A stretch of 64,000 bases of DNA, taken from contig JAWVFQ010000012.1 in the NCBI GenBank assembly GCA_033856025.1, positions 21,261-85,260 of the forward strand. The letters are read 5' to 3'. The notes under the pieces were generated by a model. It was not told the origin of the DNA. It searched no databases and saw nothing but the letters and a program-made list of their open reading frames with translations. Within the stretch, counting starts at the first letter, position 1. Each line of letters opens with the position of its first letter. The DNA is from AC-38 sp033856025. GTDB lineage: Bacteria; Actinomycetota; Thermoleophilia; Solirubrobacterales; Solirubrobacteraceae. Below are positions 42,890 to 51,471 of this stretch, piece by piece. A program made the position numbers and the translations under genes.

Positions 42890-43292
42890 GGCCCTCGAGA
42901 CCGACGGCCCCGCCGGAACCGAGGCCGCCGGCGCGCGGCTGGCCGAGCGGCTCTCGCCCGGCGACGTCGTGCTGGTCTCCGGCGAGCTCGGGGCGGGGAA
43001 GACGACCTTCGTGCGCGGAGCCGCCCGCGCCCTCGGCGTCACCGGCCCGATCACCAGCCCCACGTTCACGATCGGCCGCCGCTACGCCGGCCGCCCGCCG
43101 GTCTCCCACCTCGACCTCTACCGCCTGGACGGCCTCGACGCCGAGGACCCCGCCCTCCTGGCCGACTACCTGACGCCCGACGCCATCGCCTTCGTCGAGT
43201 GGCCCGAACGGGCCGGCACCGCCCTCCAGGCCACCTTCCACGTGAGCCTCCAGCACGCCGGCGGCGACCGCCGTAACGTCGAGATCGCCTAA
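42882..43292 (+). CDS. tsaE: tRNA threonylcarbamoyladenosine biosynthesis ATPase TsaE
   Basis: 136 residues. TsaE is the ATPase partner of TsaB/TsaD in making t6A37 of ANN-decoding tRNAs. Walker A GELGAGKTTFVRG (about 34-46), SPTFTIGRRY (about 59-68), HLDLYRLDG (about 76) and FVEWPER are diagnostic. The start is TTG at 42882, within the end of the previous gene; a start further in would lose the first strand. Confidence 0.93.
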   Translation: MPEALETDGPAGTEAAGARLAERLSPGDVVLVSGELGAGKTTFVRGAARALGVTGPITSPTFTIGRRYAGRPPVSHLDLYRLDGLDAEDPALLADYLTPDAIAFVEWPERAGTALQATFHVSLQHAGGDRRNVEIA

Positions 43293-43297
43293 CGCGA

Positions 43298-43328
43298 CCA
43301 CTTGACCGCGCATATCGCGGTCAACTGG
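43298..43328. promoter_or_regulatory. Inverted repeat between tsaE and tsaB, candidate operator
   Basis: TTGACCGCG (43302-43310) and CGCGGTCAA (43316-43324) are perfect arms around CATAT; with one C/C mismatch the arms extend to CCA...TGG (43298-43328). It has no T tract, so a protein site upstream of the tsaB promoter is more likely than a terminator. Confidence 0.5.
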
Positions 43329-43354
43329 ACGCGGTGGTGGTGGGGCAGCACCGG

Positions 43355-43360
43355 TACGGT
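43355..43360 (+). promoter_or_regulatory. -10 element of tsaB
   Basis: TACGGT, 7 bases before an in-frame GTG at 43368 and 10 before the ATG at 43371. It lies 27 bases downstream of the inverted repeat, so a factor bound there would sit at or just upstream of the -35 region. Confidence 0.5.
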
Positions 43361-43370
43361 CGTGGCGGTG

Positions 43371-44093
43371 ATGGTTCTCGGCCTGGACACGGCGACTTCG
43401 GCGACGGTCGTGGGGGTGTTGCGTGACGATGGCGTGGTCTTCGAGGCGCGGCACGACCCGGAGGCGGGAGAGCGGCCCGGGCATGCGACGCGGCTGCTGG
43501 GCCTGGTGGACGAGGCGCTGGGCGCCGCCGCGCTGGACCTCGGCGACGTGGGACGGATCGCCGTCGGCGTCGGCCCCGGCTCGTTCACCGGGCTGCGAAT
43601 CGGGATCGCCACCGCGCGCGGGCTCGCGCAGGGGACCGGGGCCGAGCTGGTCGGCGTGAGCAGCCTGCGGGCGCTAGCCGCCGGGGCCGGGGAAGCGAGC
43701 CGTCCGGTGGCCGCGGTCCTCGACGCGCGGCGGGGCGAGGTGTTCGCGGCGGCCTGGATGGGCGACACGGAGCTCATGGCGCCCGCCGCCCGGTCCCCCG
43801 AAGCCTGTGCCAAGGCCCTGGCCGCTCTGGCCCGCGACGCCCCGCCGGGCGGCCCCGCCTCCCCGCGGCCCACCGGGCCGGCGGTCACCCCGCTGGCCCT
43901 GGGCGACGGGGCGATACGATTCCGCTCGGACCTGCAACCGGCCGGGGCCGAGATCCCGCCGGACGGCGATCCGCTCCATCGCATCGCGGGGCGGCACGTC
44001 TGCCGGTTGGGCGCCGGGGCGCACCCCGAGGGGATCGACGCCGTCGTGCCGGACTACCGTCGCGCCCCCGACGCCCAGCCCCGTCAGGCATGA
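43371..44093 (+). CDS. tsaB: tRNA threonylcarbamoyladenosine biosynthesis protein TsaB
   Basis: 240 residues. TsaB is the non-catalytic ASKHA-fold partner that dimerises with TsaD. VLGLDTATSATVVGVL (about 2-17), GPGSFTGLRIGIATARGLAQG (about 67-87; the conserved GPGSFTGLR) and VLDARRGEVFAAAW are diagnostic. In-frame codons upstream cross the promoter and inverted repeat; GTG 43368 is the alternative start. The ATG of rimI overlaps its stop (ATGA). Confidence 0.93.
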   Translation: MVLGLDTATSATVVGVLRDDGVVFEARHDPEAGERPGHATRLLGLVDEALGAAALDLGDVGRIAVGVGPGSFTGLRIGIATARGLAQGTGAELVGVSSLRALAAGAGEASRPVAAVLDARRGEVFAAAWMGDTELMAPAARSPEACAKALAALARDAPPGGPASPRPTGPAVTPLALGDGAIRFRSDLQPAGAEIPPDGDPLHRIAGRHVCRLGAGAHPEGIDAVVPDYRRAPDAQPRQA

Positions 44094-44617
44094 GCACTCC
44101 CCAGACCATCACCCGTCCCACCGCTCCGCTGGAGATCCGGCGGCTCGCGTACTCCGACCTGCCCCAGGTCATCGCGATCGAGCGCCGCTCGTTCCCCACT
44201 CCCTGGTCGCTGGCCATGTTCGTGCTCGAGCTGAGCAAGCCCTCGGGCGTGTGCCTGGCCGCCACGATCGACGGCGACCTCGTGGCCTACCTGGTGTGCT
44301 CGCGCTACGACCGCGTCTGGCACCTGATGAACGTCGCGGTGGACCCGGACCGCCGCCGCGAGGGCATCGCCCGCGAGCTGATCGACCGCCTGCTGTCGGC
44401 CACCGGCGGGGACGAGTCCCAGTACACGCTGGAGGTGCGCCAGTCCAACGACGGCGCCATCGCGCTGTACGAGCGCTTCGGCTTTCGCGCCGCGGGGACG
44501 CGCCGGCGCTACTACCAGGACAACGGCGAGGACGCGCTCATCATGTGGCGCACGCCGGCGACCCTGAACGGCTCGCTCGCGGACATCCCCGCCGGGGTCC
44601 GCGTGCCCGGCCGTTGA
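44090..44617 (+). CDS. rimI: Ribosomal-protein-alanine N-acetyltransferase RimI
   Basis: 175 residues, GNAT fold. IAIERRSFPTPWSLAMF (about 28-44) is the RimI signature; VAVDPDRRREGIARELIDRLL (about 82-102) is the acetyl-CoA loop; EVRQSNDGAIALYERFGF (about 119-136) holds the catalytic Tyr. RimI acetylates the N-terminus of ribosomal protein S18 in E. coli. It lies between tsaB and tsaD with 4-base overlaps on both sides, a common actinobacterial order. Confidence 0.93.
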   Translation: MSTPQTITRPTAPLEIRRLAYSDLPQVIAIERRSFPTPWSLAMFVLELSKPSGVCLAATIDGDLVAYLVCSRYDRVWHLMNVAVDPDRRREGIARELIDRLLSATGGDESQYTLEVRQSNDGAIALYERFGFRAAGTRRRYYQDNGEDALIMWRTPATLNGSLADIPAGVRVPGR

Positions 44618-45600
44618 TCGTCGCGCTGGAGACCAGCTGCGACGACACCTGCGCGGCCGTGGTGGCGGCGGACGGGACGATCCGCTCCAACGTGATCTCC
44701 TCGCAGGGCGTGCACGACCGCTACGGCGGCGTGGTCCCCGAGGTCGCCTCGCGCCACCACCTGGAGCTGGTCAACGACGTGGTGGACGACGCACTCCAGC
44801 GCGCCGGCGCCACGCTGGACGACGCCGAGCTCATCGCGGTCACGCGCGGCCCCGGGCTGGTCGGCGCCCTGCTGGTCGGCCTCCAGACGGCCAAGGCGCT
44901 GGCCGCGGCGCGCCGCCTGCCGCTGGCGCCGGTCGACCACCTGCACGGCCACGTCGCCGCCACGGAGCTGCGCCCCCAGGCCTTCGCGCCGCCGTTCCTG
45001 TGCCTGATCGCCTCGGGCGGCCACACGCTGCTGGCCGACGTGCGCGAGCCCGGCCGCTTCGAGGTCCTGGGCCGCACCCTGGACGACGCGGCGGGGGAGG
45101 CCTTCGACAAGGGCGCCCGGCTCCTGGGCCTGGGCTACCCGGGCGGCCCGGCGCTGCAGGAGCTCGCCGAGGCGGGGGACCGGCGCGCCTTCGACTTCCC
45201 CACCGGCCGCGGCGTGGCCGGCCTGGACTTCTCGTTCGCCGGCGTCAAGACGGCGCTGCTCTACGCGACGCGCGACCTGGGCCCCGACGAGACCGAGCGC
45301 CGCCGGGCCGACCTGGCCGCGAGCTACCAGCGCGCGATCGTCGAGGCGCTGGCCGACCGCGTGGAGCGCGGGCTGGAGCGAACCGGCCACACGCGCCTCG
45401 CCCTGGGGGGCGGGGTGGCCGCGAACGGCCCGCTGCGCGAGCGCATCGCCGCGCTGCCCGTCGAGACCGCGATCCCGCCGCTGGAGCTGTGCACCGACAA
45501 CGCCGCGATGATCGCCGCCGCGGCGCGCCACGTGGAGCCGCTGCCGTATCCCGACTACGAGTCCCTCGACGCCTACGCGACCGGCGAGTCGGGCCTATGA
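44614..45600 (+). CDS. tsaD: tRNA N6-adenosine threonylcarbamoyltransferase TsaD
   Basis: 328 residues. TsaD transfers the threonylcarbamoyl group to A37 of tRNA. IVALETSCDDTCAAVV (about 2-17), PEVASRHH, DHLHGHVAAT (metal histidines, about 109-117) and SGGHTLL, DFSFAGVKTALL, GGGVAANGPLR, and CTDNAAMIAAAA are all in place. The start is TTG 44614, overlapping the rimI stop as TTGA, an unusual form of the coupled overlap. Confidence 0.95.
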   Translation: MIVALETSCDDTCAAVVAADGTIRSNVISSQGVHDRYGGVVPEVASRHHLELVNDVVDDALQRAGATLDDAELIAVTRGPGLVGALLVGLQTAKALAAARRLPLAPVDHLHGHVAATELRPQAFAPPFLCLIASGGHTLLADVREPGRFEVLGRTLDDAAGEAFDKGARLLGLGYPGGPALQELAEAGDRRAFDFPTGRGVAGLDFSFAGVKTALLYATRDLGPDETERRRADLAASYQRAIVEALADRVERGLERTGHTRLALGGGVAANGPLRERIAALPVETAIPPLELCTDNAAMIAAAARHVEPLPYPDYESLDAYATGESGL

Positions 45601-45845
45601 CCGTCGTCACGCTCTACGGCCGCCCCGACTGCCACCTGTGCGACGACGCGCGGGCCGTCCTGCTGCGCGTGCGCGAGGAGATCGCCTTCGAGCTCGACGA
45701 GCGCGACATCGAGGCCGACGACGACCTCTTCCGCCGCTACCTGGAGCGCATACCCGTCGTGACGATCGACGGGGAGGAGGCCTTCGAGCTCTTCGTGGAC
45801 GAGGCCGGGCTGCGCCGCAGCCTCGCTATTGTGGAACCGCGATGA
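45597..45845 (+). CDS. Glutaredoxin-like (DUF836) thiol-redox protein
   Basis: 82 residues. TLYGRPDCHLCDDARAVL (about 5-22) has a CxxC redox site (CHLC) and RIPVVTIDGEE (about 51, cis-Pro) completes a thioredoxin fold. Family DUF836/glutaredoxin-2-like proteins reduce disulfides or glutathione/mycothiol mixed disulfides. ATGA overlaps with tsaD before and rex after place it in the same operon, next to a redox-sensing repressor. Confidence 0.88.
   Translation: MTVVTLYGRPDCHLCDDARAVLLRVREEIAFELDERDIEADDDLFRRYLERIPVVTIDGEEAFELFVDEAGLRRSLAIVEPR
45827..45832 (+). promoter_or_regulatory. Possible internal promoter for rex
   Basis: TATTGT, nine bases before the rex ATG at 45842, inside the glutaredoxin-like gene. 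It would allow rex to be transcribed apart from the tsa operon. Confidence 0.4.
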
Positions 45846-46528
45846 GCGACGTGGCCTACCGCAGTGAGACGGGCGCCGGCGAGGCGGGCGAGAGCAACGG
45901 AGCGACGGGCCCCGACCGGCTCTCCCTGGGCGTCGCCGCGCGCCTCTCTCGCTACCTCCAGGTGCTCACGCAGGCGCGCAAGATGGGCAAGGAGACGATC
46001 TCCTCCCAGGAGCTCTCCGACTACACGCACGTCAACTCGACGCAGATCCGCCGCGACCTGTCGGGCTTCGGCAAGTTCGGCAAGCGCGGCGTGGGCTACA
46101 ACGTCGATTCGCTGGTCTCCCAGATCCGCAAGATCCTGCGGACGGCCGGCCAGCACAACATCGCCCTGTTCGGCGCCGGCCACCTGGGCACGGCCATCGC
46201 CTCGTCGGACATCTTCGCCGACCACGGCTTCCGGATCGTGGCCGTGTTCGACGCCGACGCCGGCAAGGTGGGCTCCGAGGTGGGCTCGCTCACCGTCCGC
46301 GACACCACCGAGCTGGCTCGCACCGTCGAGGACGAGGACATCGTGGTGGCCGTCCTGGCCGTCCCCACCAAGGCCGCCCAGGACCTGGCCGACGAGCTGG
46401 TCGACGCGGGCGTGAAGATCATCTTCAACTACTCCGAGGCGCTGATCACGGTGCCGCCCGAGGTCACGGTGCACACGTCCAGCCCCGCCGTCGACCTGCT
46501 CTACGCGCTGTACTTCTACCTGACCTGA
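45842..46528 (+). CDS. rex: Redox-sensing transcriptional repressor Rex
   Basis: 228 residues. Rex senses the NADH/NAD+ ratio and represses respiratory and fermentative genes. A winged helix (LSRYLQVLTQARKMGKETISSQELSDYTHVNSTQIRRDLSGFGKFGKRGVGYNVDSL, about 36-92), a Rossmann NADH motif (FGAGHLGTAIA, about 108) and the domain-swap C-terminus (SSPAVDLLYALYFYLT) are complete. ATGA overlap with the glutaredoxin-like gene. I see no full Rex operator (TTGTGAAnnnnTTCACAA) nearby. Confidence 0.96.
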   Translation: MSDVAYRSETGAGEAGESNGATGPDRLSLGVAARLSRYLQVLTQARKMGKETISSQELSDYTHVNSTQIRRDLSGFGKFGKRGVGYNVDSLVSQIRKILRTAGQHNIALFGAGHLGTAIASSDIFADHGFRIVAVFDADAGKVGSEVGSLTVRDTTELARTVEDEDIVVAVLAVPTKAAQDLADELVDAGVKIIFNYSEALITVPPEVTVHTSSPAVDLLYALYFYLT

Positions 46529-46540
46529 ACCGGCGGGCCT

Positions 46541-47686
46541 GTGGCCCTCGACCTTCAACGCGCGCGCGAGACCTTCGAATCCTCGACCGACCTCACCGTC
46601 GGTGTGGAGGAGGAGTTCCATCTGCTGGACCCGGCCACGCTGCGCCTGGCCGACCGCTACGACGAGCTCAACGCGGCGGGCCAGGAGGACCCCGTGCTGG
46701 CCGAGTCGCTGGCGGGCGAGCTGATCGCCAGCGAGATCGAGATCCGCTCGGGCCGCGCCGAGGACATGGCCGAGGCGCTGACTCGCCAGCGCGACCACCG
46801 CCGCCGGCTGTTCGCCCTGGCCGCCGAGCTGGGCATCGCGCTGGGCGCCACGGGGACCAACCCGCTGTCGGACTACCGCGAGCAGCGGATCATCGACACC
46901 GAGCACTACCGCCGCCTGAACGAGCAGCTGCGCTACGTGGCCTGGCGCAACAACACCTGGTCGCTGCACGTCCACGCCGGCGTGCGCGGCGCCGACCGCG
47001 CCGTGCGCGTGTGCGACCGCCTGCGTCCCGTGCTGCCGCTGCTGCTGGCGATCTCCTCCAGCTCGCCCTACATCGACGGCCAGGACTCCGGCCTGCACAG
47101 CGGGCGCACGCAGATCTTCACGCGCAACTTCCCGCGCTGCGGCATCCCCGAGCCGCTGGGCTCCTGGGACGCGTTCGCCGACTACCTGCGCTTCCTGGAG
47201 CGCACGCGCTCCATCGTCGAGTTCACCCAGGTGTGGTGGTCGATCCGGCCCCACATCCACTTCGGGACCGTGGAGGTCCGCATCTGCGATGCCCAGAGCA
47301 CGGCCGGCGAGTCCGAGGCGCTGGCCGGACTGATCCTGGCCTGCGTGGCCCAGGCGGCGCGCGACGAGGACGAGGGCGTGCCGCTGGCCGACCTGCCCGG
47401 GCGCCTGGTCGAGGAGAACCTGTGGCGCGCCATCCGCCACGGCCAGGACGGCCAGCTCATCGACCTCGAGCGCGTCGAGGAGTATCCGGGGGCGGAGGCG
47501 GCACCGCGGCTGCTGGAGTGGACGGCGCCGGTGCGCCGCGAGCTGGGCGTCGACCCGGTCTTCCCCGAGCTCAACGCCGCCCAGCGCCAGCGGCGCCTGA
47601 TCGACACGGGTGCCTCGCCGAGAGAGGTCTTCGAGGCCACGGTGCGCGAGACTGCGCAGACCTACGCGACGGAGGTGGTGGCATGA
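46541..47686 (+). CDS. YbdK-type carboxylate-amine ligase (GCS2 family), paralogue 2
   Basis: 381 residues, GTG start 13 bases after rex. LTVGVEEEFHLLDPATLRLADR (about 18-39), SEIEIRSG, HVHAGVRGADRAVRVCDRLRP (about 145) and IDGQDSGLHSGRTQIF (about 179), WWSIRPHIHFGTVEVRICDAQ (about 228) show the glutamate-cysteine-ligase-2 fold. It is closer to the common YbdK type than the paralogue at 13156. Thiol or gamma-glutamyl metabolism next to Rex and a glutaredoxin is plausible. Its stop overlaps the DUF1844 start (ATGA). Confidence 0.87.
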   Translation: MALDLQRARETFESSTDLTVGVEEEFHLLDPATLRLADRYDELNAAGQEDPVLAESLAGELIASEIEIRSGRAEDMAEALTRQRDHRRRLFALAAELGIALGATGTNPLSDYREQRIIDTEHYRRLNEQLRYVAWRNNTWSLHVHAGVRGADRAVRVCDRLRPVLPLLLAISSSSPYIDGQDSGLHSGRTQIFTRNFPRCGIPEPLGSWDAFADYLRFLERTRSIVEFTQVWWSIRPHIHFGTVEVRICDAQSTAGESEALAGLILACVAQAARDEDEGVPLADLPGRLVEENLWRAIRHGQDGQLIDLERVEEYPGAEAAPRLLEWTAPVRRELGVDPVFPELNAAQRQRRLIDTGASPREVFEATVRETAQTYATEVVA

Positions 47687-48114
47687 GCAGCCAGGACGAG
47701 GGGCAGGGCCCGGGCCCCAGCGGGATGAGCCCCGAGGAGGAGGCGCAGCTGCGGGCGCAGCTCGAGGACGAGATGAAGCGCATCACGGTGGACGACCTCC
47801 TCGTCCAGAGCGTCGTCTCGCTGGTCAACCTCGCGGGACGCCGGGCCGGCCTGGCGCCGGGGACCGAGGACGAGCGCGACCTGGGCCAGGTCAAGACGGC
47901 GATCGAGGCGGTGTCCGCGATCCTGCCCCTGCTCGAGCGCGAGAACGCCGAGGCCGTCCGTCCGATTCGCGACGCGCTGGCCCAGCTCCAGATGGCCTAC
48001 GCCCGCGAGTCGCAGGGCGGCGAGGGCGGCCCCGCCGGGCCGGGGGAGCCCCCCGCGTCCGAGCCCGAGCCTCCCAAGCCTCCCAGCAGCGGGCTCTGGG
48101 TCCCCGGGCAGTAG
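47683..48114 (+). CDS. DUF1844 family protein
   Basis: 143 residues. The core ITVDDLLVQSVVSLVNLAGRRAGL ... DLGQVKTAIEAVSAILPLLERE (about 34-90) matches DUF1844, a helical family of unknown function found across actinobacteria. The C-terminus is a Pro/Glu/Gly-rich tail. Cytosolic, no enzyme motif. It ends 3 bases from the convergent membrane gene. Confidence 0.82.
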   Translation: MSSQDEGQGPGPSGMSPEEEAQLRAQLEDEMKRITVDDLLVQSVVSLVNLAGRRAGLAPGTEDERDLGQVKTAIEAVSAILPLLERENAEAVRPIRDALAQLQMAYARESQGGEGGPAGPGEPPASEPEPPKPPSSGLWVPGQ

Positions 48115-48117
48115 CCC

Positions 48118-50268
48118 TCAGCGCAGCCGCAGGCCCGACACGTCGAACGACGCGTCGCTTCCGCTCGAGGCGACGAGGCTCACGCGCGAGCGCGGCGCGA
48201 ACGGCAGGCGCACGGCCACGGCGTCGCGGCCGGCCGGCCGGATCGACCCATTCGTGGCGAAGGCCCCGGCGAGCCGGATGCGGACACGCGGGCTCGGGAC
48301 GATCAGCTGGGCGAAGCGCCGCTGGTAGCCGGAGACGACGAGGCGCAGGTCGCGTCCGGCGCGCTCGCCGCTCACGGCGTACTCGCCCAGGCGCAGCTCG
48401 AAGCGCCCGAGCTCCCGCGGTACGTCGACGACCACCTCTCCCTCCATCCAGGCGGCGCGCTGGTCGGTGCGCAGCTCGGACTGAAGCGCGCGGGTGCGTC
48501 GCATGACGACGGACGAGCGGCCGTCCCCCCGGCGGCACCAGAAGCCGCCCCCCCGGCGGATCTCCCAGGTCGCCGGGCCCAGGTGGAAGGGCCCGAAGCA
48601 GCGCGCCATCCACGGCGCGGGGTCCGGCCCGGGCCGGCGCACGTAGAGGCCGGGCGAGTCGTAGGGGAAGAGGCCGCTGGGGACGTGGCGCGCCCGCTCG
48701 ACATCGCGGGGCATGCCCGACGCGAGGTCGTACTTGGCCCGGACGACCTCGTCGAGCTTCCAGGTGTAGTTGTCCTCCCAGCGCCCCGTTCCGGCCCCGA
48801 CCTCGCGGCGCACGCTGTCCTGGAGGAGAAAGACGGCGTCGAAGCGCCGCTCCAGCAGCGCGCGGACCAGGTATCCCGGCTGGTAGCCGGAGGCCAGCAG
48901 CTGCTGGACGTTGTCGTGGCCGGGGTAGAGGTCAGCCGGGCGGTCGACCCCCACGTCGGTGTACACGGGGTGGTAGACGCGGCGTCCGCGCGCCCAGTCC
49001 CTCAGCGCGGCGGGACGCTCGGCGACCCTGGCGTGGAGGTATTTGGCCGGGACCTGCACGCTGAGGTCTCGCGACACGCGCCGCTGCACGCGCGCGCTCT
49101 CGCTGACGGCGAACGCCGCCACGACCGCCAGCGCGGCCGCGCCGGCGGGCAGCGGACGCCGGCGGGCGTGCCCCAGGGCCAGCGCCAGCAGCAGGCACAG
49201 CGCCCACGCGATCCCCAGGTACTGGTTGTGCACGGCGCCCTCGGCGCGGCGAAACTGGATCGCCGGGAGCAGCCCCACCACCACGAACACGCCGAGCGCC
49301 AGCGCCAGCTGGGCGTCGTGCCCGGCGGGCCAGCTGGGCCGCCGGCGCGGGAGGCGGGACGGCCGCCACCCGCCCGCCGCGGCGAGCGCCGCGCCGACGA
49401 CGGCCAGCAGCGCCAGGACGCCGGCCAGCGCGCGCAGCAGGTCGCGCGCCGAGTCCCCGAAGCCCACCGGCACCGCGTGGCGGTTGGGCATCGTGACCAG
49501 CATCGTCCAGACCCAGCCGCCCGACGCGAGGTCCAGCGCGGCGAAGGTGGCCACGTTCAGGCCGGCCAGCGCTCCGGCGAACCCGGCCACTCGGCGCCAT
49601 GAGGTCGCCCCGGCCAGCGCGGCCAGCGCCAGGTACGCGACCGCCGCCACTGCGCCGAACACGGCGCTCTGTTTCGTCCAGAAGCCGAGGGTGAGCAGGA
49701 GGCCGGCGGCCACCGCCGCGCGGTTCGAGCCGCGGGCCGCCGCCGGGACGAGGAGCAGCCCGCCCAGGGCCAGCGCCCACGACGGGTTGTCCACGCGCTG
49801 GGCGAAGAGGAAGTTGAACGGGACGAAGGCCACGAGCCAGAAGGCCAGGCCCGCCGCGCCCACCGCGCACGTCGCCGCGGCCAGCAGCTCCCCGCGTGAG
49901 CGCTCCCGCGGGCGGAACGCCAGCGCACCGGCCAGCGCCATCAGCCCGGCCTCCGAGATGAGCACGAGCAGCAGTCCCCAGCCCCGCCAGAGCTTCACCG
50001 CGTCCAGCGCTCCCCACGTCCACGGGAAGAGCGGCGTGTACGGCTGCCCGGAGTAGGCCGAGTTGGGATCGGCGTAGAGCGCGACGCCCAGATGCACGGC
50101 GTGCGCGTCGACGTCGACGCCGCTGTAGTCGACGAACGGGTCCGCCGCGCCGAGCAGCGAGAGCAGCGTGCGCCCGATGCCGTACAGGACGGGCAGGGCG
50201 ATGAGCAGCGGCGCCAGCGACGCGGCCCACGCCAGCCTGTCCGCGGCGGCCTTAGACGACGGCGACAC
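48118..50268 (-). CDS. Membrane glycosyltransferase-like protein with C-terminal beta domain
   Basis: 716 residues. The first 400 form about ten membrane helices with an early acidic loop (PFVDYSGVDVDAHAVHLGVALYAD, about 44-67) as in GT-C enzymes, and VPFNFLFAQRVDNPSWALALGG. Residues about 420-716 are outside the membrane, including DVGVDRPADLYPGHDN and a beta-rich end. No exact family assigned; GT39/GT87-like is the best description. GTG start, overlapping the end of wecB by 17 bases, so it likely acts on the same glycan. Confidence 0.65.
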   Translation of the reverse strand: MSPSSKAAADRLAWAASLAPLLIALPVLYGIGRTLLSLLGAADPFVDYSGVDVDAHAVHLGVALYADPNSAYSGQPYTPLFPWTWGALDAVKLWRGWGLLLVLISEAGLMALAGALAFRPRERSRGELLAAATCAVGAAGLAFWLVAFVPFNFLFAQRVDNPSWALALGGLLLVPAAARGSNRAAVAAGLLLTLGFWTKQSAVFGAVAAVAYLALAALAGATSWRRVAGFAGALAGLNVATFAALDLASGGWVWTMLVTMPNRHAVPVGFGDSARDLLRALAGVLALLAVVGAALAAAGGWRPSRLPRRRPSWPAGHDAQLALALGVFVVVGLLPAIQFRRAEGAVHNQYLGIAWALCLLLALALGHARRRPLPAGAAALAVVAAFAVSESARVQRRVSRDLSVQVPAKYLHARVAERPAALRDWARGRRVYHPVYTDVGVDRPADLYPGHDNVQQLLASGYQPGYLVRALLERRFDAVFLLQDSVRREVGAGTGRWEDNYTWKLDEVVRAKYDLASGMPRDVERARHVPSGLFPYDSPGLYVRRPGPDPAPWMARCFGPFHLGPATWEIRRGGGFWCRRGDGRSSVVMRRTRALQSELRTDQRAAWMEGEVVVDVPRELGRFELRLGEYAVSGERAGRDLRLVVSGYQRRFAQLIVPSPRVRIRLAGAFATNGSIRPAGRDAVAVRLPFAPRSRVSLVASSGSDASFDVSGLRLR

Positions 50269-51400
50269 GCCCGGCGGGCCAGGCCGAACCGGCTCCGGCG
50301 AGGTCGTGCTCCAGCCGGGTGGCGATGCGCTCCGCGGCCCGGCCGTCCCCGTAGGGGTTGGGGGAGGACGCCATCCGCGCGTGCTCCTCCGGGTCGTCCA
50401 GGAGCTGGGCGATCGCCGCCTCGACCCCGGCCGGCTCGGTCCCCACCAGGCGGGTGCAGCCGGAGCGCACGCCCTCGAGGCGCTCGGTGGCGTCGCGCAT
50501 CACCAGCACCGGGAGATCGAGCGACGGGGCCTCCTCCTGGATCCCCCCGCTGTCGGTGACCACGATGTCGCTGGAGCGCATCGCGGCCAGGAACTCGGCG
50601 TAGCCGAGCGGCTCCAGCAGGTGGACGTTGGGCGAGCCCGACAGCTCGGCGTGGACGCTCTCGCGCACGGCGGGGCTCAGGTGCACCGGGAAAACGATCT
50701 CGACGTCGGGGCGCTGCGCCACCCGGGCCAGCATCGCGCACAGCGCGCGCTGCGCGTCGCCCTGCGTCTCGCGCCGGTGCAGGGTCACGAGCACGCGGTG
50801 GCGCGCCGCGCGCGGCGGCGCGTGCACCTTCCCCTCGGTGGCGGCGAGCACGGCGTGCATCGCGTCGATCGCCGTGTTCCCGGTGACCTCGATCGACTCC
50901 GGGTCGACGCCCTCGCGGCGCAGGTTGTCCGCCGCGTCGACGGTCGGGCAGAAGTTCCAGCGCGCCACCGCCGTGACCAGGCGGCGGTTGATCTCCTCGG
51001 GAAACGGCCGCATGGGGTCGTAGGTCCGCAGGCCCGCCTCCACGTGCGCGACCGGGATCAGCGACAGGAACGCGGCGAAGGCGGCGCAGAACGCCGTGGT
51101 CGTGTCCCCCTGGACGATCGCGGCGTCGGGCCGCAGCTCGGCGAAGGTCTCGCCCAGCGTGGCGATCGCGTGCCCGGACAGCGAGGTCAGTGCCTGGTCG
51201 GGCTCCATCAGCGCCAGGTCGACGTCGGGCGTCATGTCGAAGGCGGCCAGCGTCTGGTCCAGGAGCTGGCGGTGCTGCGCGGTCGTCACGGTGACGACGC
51301 GGATGCGACCGCCCTCGCGCAGGCGCGCGACCACCGGCGCCAGCTTGACCACCTCGGGTCGCGTGCCGAAACACGCCACGACCGTTCGGGATGCCTCCAA
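50252..51400 (-). CDS. wecB: UDP-N-acetylglucosamine 2-epimerase (non-hydrolysing)
   Basis: 382 residues. WecB interconverts UDP-GlcNAc and UDP-ManNAc for surface polysaccharides. CFGTRPEVVKLAPVV (about 10-24), VQGDTTTAFCAAFAA (about 94), HVEAGLRTYDPMRPFPEEINRRL (about 118-140), LVTLHRRE and TDSGGIQEEAPSLDLPVLVMRDATERLEG (about 292-320) are diagnostic. The start is TTG 51400, chosen because GGAGG lies just upstream; an out-of-frame ATG between them is not the start. Confidence 0.94.
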   Translation of the reverse strand: MEASRTVVACFGTRPEVVKLAPVVARLREGGRIRVVTVTTAQHRQLLDQTLAAFDMTPDVDLALMEPDQALTSLSGHAIATLGETFAELRPDAAIVQGDTTTAFCAAFAAFLSLIPVAHVEAGLRTYDPMRPFPEEINRRLVTAVARWNFCPTVDAADNLRREGVDPESIEVTGNTAIDAMHAVLAATEGKVHAPPRAARHRVLVTLHRRETQGDAQRALCAMLARVAQRPDVEIVFPVHLSPAVRESVHAELSGSPNVHLLEPLGYAEFLAAMRSSDIVVTDSGGIQEEAPSLDLPVLVMRDATERLEGVRSGCTRLVGTEPAGVEAAIAQLLDDPEEHARMASSPNPYGDGRAAERIATRLEHDLAGAGSAWPAGRVAVV

Positions 51401-51454
51401 CCCATTCCTCCGTGCTCAGGGAGCGCCGATCCTACCCGGCGCCGCGTACGTCAT

Positions 51455-51460
51455 TAGGGT
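51455..51460 (+). promoter_or_regulatory. -10 element of the GT2 gene at 51472
   Basis: TAGGGT, eleven bases before the ATG; the region between has no Shine-Dalgarno. The frame is open further upstream but crosses this promoter. Confidence 0.45.
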
Positions 51461-51471
51461 TCCGCGGCGCC

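Noticed and set aside
45827..45842. Rex operator in front of rex
   Set aside because: Only a TTGTG half-site is present; the second half of TTGTGAAnnnnTTCACAA is missing.
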